10,621 nucleotides of DNA from Deltaproteobacteria bacterium (GTDB lineage: Bacteria; Desulfobacterota; Desulfobaccia; Desulfobaccales; Desulfobaccaceae): contig VGSX01000109.1 in the NCBI GenBank assembly GCA_016874895.1, forward strand, positions 1 to 10,621, given 5' to 3'. The notes under the pieces were generated by a model. That model made no database searches and was not told where the DNA came from. It was given only the letters and a program-made list of their open reading frames with translations. Of the stretch, positions 1 through 6,871 are shown piece after piece. A program made the translations under genes and the position numbers. Position 1 is the stretch's first letter; every line of letters starts with the position of its first letter.

Positions 1-180
1 AGCGGTCAGCGGTCAGCTTTCAGCTAAAAAAGTAATATCAAATAGTTATCACAACATTGCTGACAGCTGTTTTATCAAGTAGTTGACTTAACCTTCTGTT
101 TTTGCTGAAAGCTGAAAGCTGAAAGCTGAAAGCTGAAAGCTAAAAGCTGATAGCTGAAAGCTGATAGCTGATAACTGATA
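1..180. repeat. Heptanucleotide tandem repeat array with inverted left part
   Basis: Positions 104-180 are eleven consecutive 7-bp units: five perfect GCTGAAA units, then the variants GCTAAAA, GCTGATA, GCTGAAA, GCTGATA, GCTGATA and ACTGATA. Positions 4-24 hold three units in the opposite orientation (GGTCAGC twice, TTTCAGC once). The two parts flank an AT-rich stretch (25-103) with no repeat units. Seven is not a multiple of three and each GCTGAAA carries TGA, so all plus frames are closed. The layout resembles the short tandemly repeated repetitive (STRR) heptamers known from cyanobacteria and other bacteria. The array may continue left of the window. No gene or convincing promoter was found in 1-246. 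Confidence 0.9.
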
Positions 181-246
181 GCCAACATTTATTTCTCGCC
201 CCTGGTAATAACGGGAAACCGGAAACCTTCAGACAGGATACGAACT

Positions 247-2505
247 TTGCAGCAGCAGCCTTCATCCGGCGATGTGAAAGTTGGCCTGAGCACCTGCGTG
301 GCCACCTTGCAGAGGCTCATGAAAGATCTGGCCACCATAATTCCTATGGGAACCCCCCAGGTGGAAAACTGGCGCCGGATACTGGAAAACCTGCAAAAAC
401 GCCTGGATGAAAACCGTTGTCGTATGGCGGTGGTGGGAACGGTGAAGTCCGGCAAGAGCACCCTGGTCAATGCCCTCTTAGGCCAGGACCTGCTCAAGCG
501 CGGGGCGGGCATCGTCACTGCCATGATAACCCGCATCGAGCCAGGGGACCGGCCCGGGGCGGTGCTCCTTTTCAAGGACTGGGAAGAAGTCAACGGCGAA
601 CTCAACAGCGCCTTGAGCCTCTTCCCCAGTCCCGTGCTGCTGGAGAAACGGGAGGGCTACGACCTTAGGCAGGCGGCGGACCGCCAGGTCCTCAGCGAGG
701 TTCTGGCCCAGGTGGATCAGGCGCATCTCCTGCACCAGGATATGATGGATAAAAATTATATTCTCATCCAGTCATTCCTGAAAGGGTACTCCCAGGTGGC
801 GAGGCTGCTCGCCGGGGAGAGCCCCACCCTGGTGCTGGGAGGCGATGAACTGGCCCAACACCAGCAGTTAGTGAGCCACGAAGCCGCGGCGGTGTATCTG
901 AAGGACGTCCGGTTGACGCTGCCGTTTCCCTGGCCGGCCAGGGGTCTGGAACTGGGAGATTGCCAGGGCAGCGACTCCCCCATCCCCCAGCACCTGGCCC
1001 AGGTGCAGCAGTATCTCATCGGGGCTGATCTGGTCATCTATGTTATCAGCTCCCGGATCGGCCTGCGCCAGGCGGATTACAAATTTTTAAATGATTTAAA
1101 GCGGATGCGTCTTTGGGAAAACTGTGTCTTTGTGGTGAATCTGGATCTCAATGAACTGGAGAATCTGGCCGAGGCCCAGCGTCTGGTTGAGCGCTGGCAG
1201 CAAGAATTATCGGTCTTCCAGACGGAGGCCCCGGTGTTCACCTTCTCCGCCCTGGACCTTTTGCTCCACCGGCTCAAGGCCCGGGGGCAGGCCCTAAGCC
1301 CCAAAGACCTGGGCAAACTGATGACCTGGGAGGCCGACGCGGTGCTCACGGATTTCTCCCGGCAAGGGGCAGAGAAGTTCGAAAAGCACCTGCACCAAAC
1401 TCTGGCCACCCGGCAGACTCAACTCCTGCTCACCAGCAGCCTGGGGCAGCTCTTGACGGTTTCCCAGGGCATGAAAGAACGGCTTCTCCTCCAGGACACC
1501 TTCCTGCAGGAGGACGTTACCGCCTTTGAGACTATCCGGGAACGGCTGGAGCAGCACCGCCACCCTTTGGAGAGCCTCTTGCATAGTTTGGGGCAGGCGC
1601 TGCAGGGAGCCGGGCATAAACTTAAACAACAGATCAGGCAGCGCCTGGACCGGTTTTTTGATGTGCGCCACGGCCAGATCGGCCCCCTCATCGCAAGATT
1701 TATTGAGGATTACCAGGGAGAGGTGGATAAACTGGAGATCGGCGATCAGCTCAGCGCCTTCATGCCCGGACTTTACCAGGTCTATCAGGGATTTCAGCAG
1801 AAGTTGCTCCTCTTTTTGACCGAAGAGGTCAATCTTAAGATTCTGGAGTTTATCCGGGACCAGGAAGACTGGATCAAGACGGAATTGTCCAAGGTGCTGG
1901 AGCCGTTGCTGATCCCCCTGCAGGACGCCCTGACCCTCTATTATCAGGAGATCAAGAGTCTCGGGATAAACGTTCCCGTACCCGTTATTTCTCCGGGACC
2001 GTGGACGAGGCCGGAGCATCTGCAACCGAAGTTATTTTCCCTGGAGCTGAGCCTCAACATGCGCCTGCGGAGCACCGCCATGATGCATTTCGGCTGGAAT
2101 CTGGTGGCCGAGGCCCTGGGGCGTTTAAGAAGGCTCTGGCGCAAACCGGTCACCGCGACCAGATCAGAACGGCTGCGAGCTTCCCTGGAGGACGCCCTGG
2201 AGACCATTAAAGCCCACACCCAGGCGGAATTGGCCGACCATCTCCTGGATTACACCGAAGGCTTAAAATTCCAATACTTTTTTCCTCTGCTGGAAAATCT
2301 GGTCATGGAGCAGGAGAGTGGGTTAAAGTCCTCTCTGGCGGCCTTGCTGGTTGACCTGGAAGGCGTGCAGGAGGCCCTCTCCCAGCAGAGTCATCGAAAA
2401 GAGGCCTGGCGGCGCCAGATAGCCGAACTGGCTTTGCGGCTGGAGCGTTTTGAAACCGAGGGCGCCGCCCTGGCGGCTGCCGCAACCTCGCCCCGGGCCG
2501 ACTGA
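247..2505 (+). CDS. Dynamin-family (dynamin-like) large GTPase
   Basis: A 752-aa protein with an N-terminal GTPase domain and a long helical remainder, as in bacterial dynamin-like proteins, which bind GTP and remodel or tether membranes. The P-loop is GTVKSGKS (residues 64-71), the switch-I threonine is probably T91 (GIVTAMIT), and the G3 motif is DCQG (238-241). The position of the usual NKxD G4 motif reads NLDL (298-301), so the lysine is missing. About 145 residues separate G2 from G3, longer than in classical dynamins. Residues 370-740 look largely helical with coiled-coil character, and no clear membrane span is visible. The start is TTG at 247, preceded by AGGA at 235-238 with 8-nt spacing; an in-frame ATG at 319 is the alternative and would keep the P-loop. 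The gene ends 2 bp before dprA. The family call is firm; the cellular role is unknown. Confidence 0.88.
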   Translation: MQQQPSSGDVKVGLSTCVATLQRLMKDLATIIPMGTPQVENWRRILENLQKRLDENRCRMAVVGTVKSGKSTLVNALLGQDLLKRGAGIVTAMITRIEPGDRPGAVLLFKDWEEVNGELNSALSLFPSPVLLEKREGYDLRQAADRQVLSEVLAQVDQAHLLHQDMMDKNYILIQSFLKGYSQVARLLAGESPTLVLGGDELAQHQQLVSHEAAAVYLKDVRLTLPFPWPARGLELGDCQGSDSPIPQHLAQVQQYLIGADLVIYVISSRIGLRQADYKFLNDLKRMRLWENCVFVVNLDLNELENLAEAQRLVERWQQELSVFQTEAPVFTFSALDLLLHRLKARGQALSPKDLGKLMTWEADAVLTDFSRQGAEKFEKHLHQTLATRQTQLLLTSSLGQLLTVSQGMKERLLLQDTFLQEDVTAFETIRERLEQHRHPLESLLHSLGQALQGAGHKLKQQIRQRLDRFFDVRHGQIGPLIARFIEDYQGEVDKLEIGDQLSAFMPGLYQVYQGFQQKLLLFLTEEVNLKILEFIRDQEDWIKTELSKVLEPLLIPLQDALTLYYQEIKSLGINVPVPVISPGPWTRPEHLQPKLFSLELSLNMRLRSTAMMHFGWNLVAEALGRLRRLWRKPVTATRSERLRASLEDALETIKAHTQAELADHLLDYTEGLKFQYFFPLLENLVMEQESGLKSSLAALLVDLEGVQEALSQQSHRKEAWRRQIAELALRLERFETEGAALAAAATSPRAD

Positions 2506-2507
2506 GT

Positions 2508-3605
2508 ATGACCGATCCCTTCAGCAGCATCACCTGGCTGGCTTTGCGATCGATACCTGGTTTGGGCGTGGTAATTTTTCATCGTTTACTCAAAACGTTT
2601 GCCACCCCGGAGAAAGTGTTTCTGGCCCCCCTGGAGGAACTTATTCAGGTGAAGGGGGTTAATGCGGCCATGGCCCGAGCCATCCGGGACTTCCAGGACT
2701 GGCCCCGCTGGGATGCCGCCCTGGAGCGCCTCATCAATCTGGGAGGAGAAGTCATAACCTTCGCAGATCCCAGGTTTCCGGCGGGTTTGCGGCAGATTCC
2801 CTATGCTCCGCCTTTCCTTTACGTCAAAGGGACCATTCTTCCGGCTGACCAGGCGGCCGTGGCCGTAGTAGGCACCCGCAAACCGAGTTTTTACGGCCGC
2901 AAGGCCAGCCACCGGCTGGCCGCCGAGCTCTGCCGGCGCCAGGTGACCATTGTCAGCGGTCTGGCCCGGGGCATTGATACTGCGGCGCATCAGGCGGCCC
3001 TGGAATCCGGCGGCCGCACCCTGGCGGTCTTGGGCTGTGGGGTAGATATTGTCTATCCGATTGAAAATAAAGAACTCTTCCGGTTGATCCCCCAGCACGG
3101 GGCCTTGATCTCGGAATTTCCCCTGGGCGCGCCCCCGGAGGCCAGGCATTTTCCCATCCGCAACCGGCTCATCAGCGGTCTGGCCTTGGGGGTTCTGGTG
3201 GTGGAGGCCGGGGCCCAGAGCGGCGCCAATATCACGGCGAATTACGCCCTGGAGCAGGGGCGGGAGGTCTTTGCCGTCCCCGGTCCCATCGACTCGCCAG
3301 GCAGCATCGGCCCTCACCGGTTAATTCAGCAAGGGGCCAAATTAGTCCAGGAAGTCGCTGATATTCTGGAGGAATTGCCCATCCCGGGCCGGGCTGCGGC
3401 AGCCCCGGCCCGGGAGGTGGCAAACGCCGGGCTGGAGTGGGACGATCCGGTCATCGCCCAATTGAGCAGCGTCCCCCTGCAGTTGGACGACCTCATCCGG
3501 GCCGCCGGCCTGCCGGCTCCGGAAGTCATGAGGCGCCTGACCCTGCTGGAGTTAGAGGGATTGGTACGCGAGCTGCCGGGAAAATTTTTCGTCCTGGCCG
3601 CCTAG
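2508..3605 (+). CDS. dprA: DNA-processing protein DprA (Smf)
   Basis: A 365-aa protein of normal DprA length. In transformable bacteria DprA binds incoming single-stranded DNA in the cytoplasm, protects it and loads RecA; the family is also common where competence has not been shown. Residues 1-75 form a helical helix-hairpin-helix/SAM-like N-terminal region. The Rossmann-fold core carries GTRKPS (122-127), SGLARGID (150-157), GCGVDIVYP (176-184), FPIRNRLISG (215-224) and EAGAQSG (233-239). Residues 313-363 match the C-terminal winged-helix domain. The ATG lies 2 bp after the dynamin-like stop codon with no good Shine-Dalgarno in front, so translation probably depends on ribosomes finishing the upstream gene. 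No truncation or frameshift is seen. The separate question of natural competence cannot be answered from this window. Confidence 0.97.
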   Translation: MTDPFSSITWLALRSIPGLGVVIFHRLLKTFATPEKVFLAPLEELIQVKGVNAAMARAIRDFQDWPRWDAALERLINLGGEVITFADPRFPAGLRQIPYAPPFLYVKGTILPADQAAVAVVGTRKPSFYGRKASHRLAAELCRRQVTIVSGLARGIDTAAHQAALESGGRTLAVLGCGVDIVYPIENKELFRLIPQHGALISEFPLGAPPEARHFPIRNRLISGLALGVLVVEAGAQSGANITANYALEQGREVFAVPGPIDSPGSIGPHRLIQQGAKLVQEVADILEELPIPGRAAAAPAREVANAGLEWDDPVIAQLSSVPLQLDDLIRAAGLPAPEVMRRLTLLELEGLVRELPGKFFVLAA

Positions 3606-3625
3606 TCACCCCTCACCCTGACCCT

Positions 3626-3790
3626 CAATGCTGTTGAATTAAGAGCACCTATGAAAAATCCCCCTAAATCGCCCTTTAGAAAAGGGGGACTTTTTAAAGG
3701 ATATCCTTTAGTTCCCCCCTTTTTTAAAGGGGGGTCAGGGGGGATTTTAATAAGTTGCCAACTCGCCAGCTCCCTAATTCAACGGCATTG
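3626..3790. repeat. Nested palindromic (MITE-like) intergenic element
   Basis: Three nested inverted repeats share nearly the same centre. The outer arms are 3626-3641 and 3775-3790 (CAATGCTGTTGAATTA against the complement of TAATTCAACGGCATTG, one mismatch in 16). The inner arms are about 3654-3690 and 3711-3748, rich in CCCCC and GGGGG with a few mismatches and indels, and each is itself partly self-complementary. The centre, 3695-3710, is a perfect 16-bp palindrome (TAAAGGATATCCTTTA). No open reading frame is present. The structure fits a non-autonomous miniature element or a large REP-type hairpin, and the strong stem could also end or attenuate dprA transcription. A mobile origin is inferred, since no target-site duplication was established. 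The short direct repeat CCTGACCCTC lies just outside both ends. Confidence 0.75.
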
Positions 3791-3827
3791 ACCCTGACCC
3801 TCCCCCCCCAAGGGGAGCTAGTTCAAA

Positions 3828-3857
3828 GGCGGGATGCGCTTTGCTTTCCCGCCCTAC
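3828..3857. repeat. 30-bp palindromic repeat, copy 1
   Basis: A GGCGGGA...TCCCGCC hairpin (7-bp stem) followed by CTAC. It matches positions 6800-6829 at 28 of 30 bases. Both differences fall in the middle, and the inner GCG/TGC pairing keeps a G-U pair where copy 2 has GCG/CGC. Copy 1 is intergenic, between the nested element and the topA-proximal heptads. This is a REP-like dispersed palindrome of unknown function. Confidence 0.85.
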
Positions 3858-3881
3858 CTCAGGATGAAGACTCATAATTTT

Positions 3882-3909
3882 ACTGAAAACTAATCGCTGA
3901 TCGCTGAAA
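3882..3909 (+). repeat. Degenerate heptad repeats (4 units) in front of topA
   Basis: Four in-phase 7-bp units, ACTGAAA, ACTAATC, GCTGATC and GCTGAAA, are diverged copies of the heptad that builds the array at 104-180. They end 25 bp before the topA start codon and just ahead of its ribosome binding site, so they would lie in the topA leader if transcription begins upstream. Confidence 0.7.
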
Positions 3910-3934
3910 ATCTCCTTAAGGGGTGTGTCGTATT

Positions 3935-6229
3935 ATGGCCAAATCATTACTCATCGTCGAATCGCCGGCTAAGGCCAGGACCCTGCAGAAATATTTGGGC
4001 CAGGAGTTTGATGTCCGGGCTTCGGTGGGCCACATCCGGGACCTGCCGAAAAAAGAGCTGGGTGTGGACGTTGAAGGCGATTTCACCCCCAAGTATGTCA
4101 CCATTGAAGGGAAAACCAAGACCATTCAAGACCTGCGGCGGGCTGCCGCCAACATTGAGGATGTTTATTTAGGGCCTGACCCCGACCGGGAAGGGGAGGC
4201 CATTGCCTGGCATATCGCCGAGGTGCTGAAAGCCGGGAAACACACTTTCCACCGGGTCTTGTTCTACGAGTTGACCCCCAACTCCATAAAGGAAGCCCTG
4301 GCCAAACCGGTGGCCCTGAACCGCCCCCGCTACGAAGCCCAACAGGCCCGGCGCATCCTGGACCGCCTGGTGGGCTACCAGATATCGCCGCTGCTGTGGG
4401 AAAAAGTGAAGCGCGGTCTGAGCGCCGGCCGGGTCCAGTCCGTGGCCCTGCGCCTGATCTGCGATCGGGAGCGGGAAATCCTGGCCTTCGTGTCCCAGGA
4501 ATACTGGTCCCTGACAGCCCACCTCAAGGCTGGCCAGCCTCCCCCGTTTCAGGCCAGGCTGATAAAGCACAGAGGCAAAAAATGTGAGCTGGCCAACGCC
4601 GAACAGACCCACAAGGTGGTGGCCGACCTCACCGGCGCGGCCTACACCGTGGCGGCGGTGGAGCAGAAAGAACGTCAGAAAAAGCCCTTAGCTCCCTTCA
4701 TCACCAGCACCATGCAACAGGAAGCCAGCCGGAAACTGCGCTTCGGGGCCCAGCGCACCATGCGCCTGGCCCAACGTTTATATGAAGGCGTCGATCTGGG
4801 TCCCGAGGGTCCGGTGGGCCTCATCACCTATATGCGCACCGACTCCACCCGGGTGGCTGGCGTGGCCGTAGCCGCAGTGCGGGATTTTATTCAGCAGGAA
4901 TTCGGTCCCGATTACTTGCCCGCCAAACCCCATGCCTATAAAAGCCGCAAATCCGCCCAGGAAGCCCACGAGGCCATCCGGCCCACCGACGTTACCCGCA
5001 CCCCGGCGTCCCTGGCGGCTTTTTTGGAAAAAGATGAACTGCGGCTCTATGAACTGATCTGGAAGCGTTTTGTGGCCAGTCAGATGCAGCCGGCCCGTCT
5101 GCTGGTGACCACTGCGGATATCGCCGCCCATGATTATACTTTTCGCGCCACCGGTTCGGTGGTGAAATTTCCCGGCTTTACGGTTCTCTATGAGGAAAGC
5201 GCAGAATCAAATGGGGAAGAGGGCGAAGTAAAATTGCCCCCACTCGAGGTGGGGGAAGTTCTGGAACTGCTGCAACTGGAGCCCAAGCAGCATTTTACCC
5301 AGCCCCCGCCGCGTTATACCGAGGCCACCCTGATTAAGGAACTGGAAAAGCTGGGGATCGGCCGGCCCAGCACCTATGCCACTATCCTGACGGTCATCCA
5401 GGGGCGCCTGTATGTCATAAAAACCAAGACAGGTTTCAAGCCTACGGAATTAGGCATGATCATTAATGACCTGCTGGTGGCCAGCTTTCCCAACATCATG
5501 GACGTGAAATTTACGGCCAACCTGGAAGAACGCCTGGACACCATCGCTGAGGGGAACGTACTCTGGCAGGACGTGCTCCGGGATTTTTACAGCGCCTTTG
5601 TCCAGGAACTCCAGGAGGCCAAGGGGAGCATGCCCCGGGTGAAAGGCCTGGCCACCGGGCTCACCTGCCCCCAGTGCGGGGGGGAATTGTTGATCAAGTG
5701 GGGCAAAAATGGCGAATTCTTGGGATGCTCCGGTTATCCCGAGTGCCGCTATACTAAAAATTTCAGCCGTAATGACCAGGGGGAGATTATACCCGAGGAA
5801 AAAACCGAGACACCTGCAGCAGAACTGCCGGAAGTTACCGAGACCTGTCCCCAATGCGGCCAGACCCTGGTGGCCAAACAGGGCCGCTACGGCCCCTTCC
5901 TGGCCTGCCCCGGCTACCCCAAATGCCGTTTTACCCGCAGCCTGCAGGAAAATACGGAGCAGGGGGCCGGAGTTTCCTGCCCAGAAGAGGACTGCAACGG
6001 CACACTCTTACCCAGACGCTCCCGCAGGGGTGTTTTTTACGGCTGCAGCCGCTATCCTAAATGCACCTATGCATTGAACCAACCGCCCGTGGCCAAATCC
6101 TGTCCCCAGTGCGGCTTTCCCCTGCTCGTAGCCAAGGAGACCAAAAAGCTCGGTAAAATCCTGGCCTGCCCCCAAAAGACCTGCGATTACACCGAACCGC
6201 GGCCGGATGAATCGGAAACAGACTCTTAG
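3935..6229 (+). CDS. topA: DNA topoisomerase I (type IA)
   Basis: A 764-aa type IA topoisomerase that relaxes negative supercoils by single-strand passage. The Toprim domain begins MAKSLLIVESPAKA with catalytic E9 and has the acidic triad D82, D84 and E86 in DPDREGEAIAW. The active-site tyrosine is Y299 in LITYMRTDS, with R301 beside it. The PRYTEATLIKELEKLGIGRPSTYA block further on is typical of the central domain. The C-terminus carries four zinc-ribbon modules whose first cysteines are about C578, C638, C682 and C723; each has two paired cysteine sites. The ATG at 3935 is chosen because MAKSLLIVESPAKA is the canonical family N-terminus; AAGGGG at 3918-3923 is a slightly distant Shine-Dalgarno, and an in-frame GTG at 3923 would overlap it. 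The gene follows dprA on the same strand, a common bacterial order, but 329 bp of repeats separate them, so it may have its own promoter. Confidence 0.98.
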   Translation: MAKSLLIVESPAKARTLQKYLGQEFDVRASVGHIRDLPKKELGVDVEGDFTPKYVTIEGKTKTIQDLRRAAANIEDVYLGPDPDREGEAIAWHIAEVLKAGKHTFHRVLFYELTPNSIKEALAKPVALNRPRYEAQQARRILDRLVGYQISPLLWEKVKRGLSAGRVQSVALRLICDREREILAFVSQEYWSLTAHLKAGQPPPFQARLIKHRGKKCELANAEQTHKVVADLTGAAYTVAAVEQKERQKKPLAPFITSTMQQEASRKLRFGAQRTMRLAQRLYEGVDLGPEGPVGLITYMRTDSTRVAGVAVAAVRDFIQQEFGPDYLPAKPHAYKSRKSAQEAHEAIRPTDVTRTPASLAAFLEKDELRLYELIWKRFVASQMQPARLLVTTADIAAHDYTFRATGSVVKFPGFTVLYEESAESNGEEGEVKLPPLEVGEVLELLQLEPKQHFTQPPPRYTEATLIKELEKLGIGRPSTYATILTVIQGRLYVIKTKTGFKPTELGMIINDLLVASFPNIMDVKFTANLEERLDTIAEGNVLWQDVLRDFYSAFVQELQEAKGSMPRVKGLATGLTCPQCGGELLIKWGKNGEFLGCSGYPECRYTKNFSRNDQGEIIPEEKTETPAAELPEVTETCPQCGQTLVAKQGRYGPFLACPGYPKCRFTRSLQENTEQGAGVSCPEEDCNGTLLPRRSRRGVFYGCSRYPKCTYALNQPPVAKSCPQCGFPLLVAKETKKLGKILACPQKTCDYTEPRPDESETDS

Positions 6230-6406
6230 GTCCCCCCCCTTTACAATTTGTAAAAAAGTTTGGCAGGTATGCCTTGGCCTTATCCCGCCCTTTGTAGTGC
6301 TTCTTAAATTATTATTTTTATATTCAGTAAGTTATAAATTATCCGCAATACCTTCAGAATGGTATTATCATTGCAGCTTCCCCTGGGGCAAAGGCGGGAT
6401 TGGTGT
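6230..6406. other. AT-rich gap between topA and the receiver gene, with a 15-bp palindrome
   Basis: The gap is clearly more AT-rich than the flanking genes, as expected for a promoter region. Positions 6240-6254 form a perfect palindrome (TTTACAA, T, TTGTAAA) 11 bp after the topA stop. TATAAA at 6333-6338 resembles a -10 box, but no good -35 box sits at 16-18 bp, so no promoter is called. No T-tract terminator for topA is visible. Confidence 0.4.
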
Positions 6407-6775
6407 ATGATGGCGAGAGCAGTCCGCATTCTGCTTGCAGACCGGAACCGGCATGTCCGGGAGCTGTTGCGGCGGGAACTGGAGAGCGAGGGCTATATCG
6501 TTATTGTAGCCCGGGATGCGCCGGAGATCCTGGGTCTGCTGACCCAGGGAGAACTGCCGGATCTCCTCATTCTGGATCCCGAGGTTCCTTATGTAATTGA
6601 AGCTAATCTGCAGGACAGGCTCAGAACCTTTTATCCTACCCTTCCCGTCATCATTCACTCCTTTCACCCTGGCCCCCCCCAGGGCACTGTCATTGCCGAT
6701 GCTGCGGCTTTTTTGGAAAAAGCCGAAGACCCCCACCGGCTGAAGGCCACTATTGCCGCCCTGGTGGCCAAATAA
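6407..6775 (+). CDS. Stand-alone response-regulator receiver-domain protein
   Basis: A single CheY-like receiver domain with no output domain: 121 aa counted from the ATG at 6410, or 122 from the adjacent ATG at 6407. Numbering from 6410, the phospho-acceptor is D56 in LLILDPE, the conserved Ser/Thr is S84, and the conserved lysine is K104 in AFLEKAED. The metal-binding acidic pair near the N-terminus is reduced to one residue: the usual DD or ED reads A10-D11 (ILLADRN). Such proteins relay phosphate from a histidine kinase or act by protein contact; the partner kinase is not in the window. AAGG at 6391-6394 is a loosely spaced Shine-Dalgarno. An in-frame upstream ATG at 6359 would add 16-17 residues that do not look like a receiver N-terminus, so it is disfavoured. 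The gene ends facing the convergent TSUP gene. Confidence 0.83.
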   Translation: MMARAVRILLADRNRHVRELLRRELESEGYIVIVARDAPEILGLLTQGELPDLLILDPEVPYVIEANLQDRLRTFYPTLPVIIHSFHPGPPQGTVIADAAAFLEKAEDPHRLKATIAALVAK

Positions 6776-6780
6776 CAGGC

Positions 6781-6794
6781 CTTCAGCTTTCAGT
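6781..6794 (-). repeat. Heptad repeat remnant (2 inverted units)
   Basis: CTTCAGC and TTTCAGT are two consecutive units of the GCTGAAA heptad in inverse orientation, lying immediately before the second 30-bp palindrome. CCTTCA at 6780-6785 also pairs with TGAAGG at 6796-6801. Confidence 0.5.
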
Positions 6795-6799
6795 TTGAA

Positions 6800-6829
6800 G
6801 GCGGGATGCGCTCCGCTTTCCCGCCCTAC
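6800..6829. repeat. 30-bp palindromic repeat, copy 2
   Basis: This copy matches 3828-3857 at 28 of 30 bases. The outer stem is GGCGGGA/TCCCGCC and the inner stem is GCG/CGC around CTC. It sits in the 96-bp gap between two convergent genes, where a strong hairpin could help end transcription from both sides, although no T-tract follows on either strand. Confidence 0.85.
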
Positions 6830-6871
6830 ATGGTGAACTTTTCATAACAGAGTCTCCCAGAGCCGAAAGCA

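Noticed and set aside
83..111. Sigma-70 promoter for the dynamin-like gene (TTGACT at 83-88)
   Set aside because: At 17-bp spacing the -10 position reads TGAAAG, inside the heptad array, a poor match.
104..180. Possible CRISPR array
   Set aside because: The units are 7 bp in direct tandem with no spacers, unlike CRISPR repeats of about 23-47 bp separated by unique spacers, and no cas genes are present.
1294..2025. Open frame on the minus strand inside the dynamin-like gene
   Set aside because: Antisense shadow of a well-supported gene. The same holds for the similar frame at 2586-3317 inside dprA.
3923..3934. GTG start for topA adding four residues (MCRI)
   Set aside because: The canonical N-terminus MAKSLLIVESPAKA begins at the ATG at 3935, and the GTG would overlap the Shine-Dalgarno.
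6291..6338. Promoter for the receiver gene (TATAAA at 6333-6338)
   Set aside because: No acceptable -35 box lies 16-18 bp upstream; AT-rich sequence gives such -10 matches by chance.
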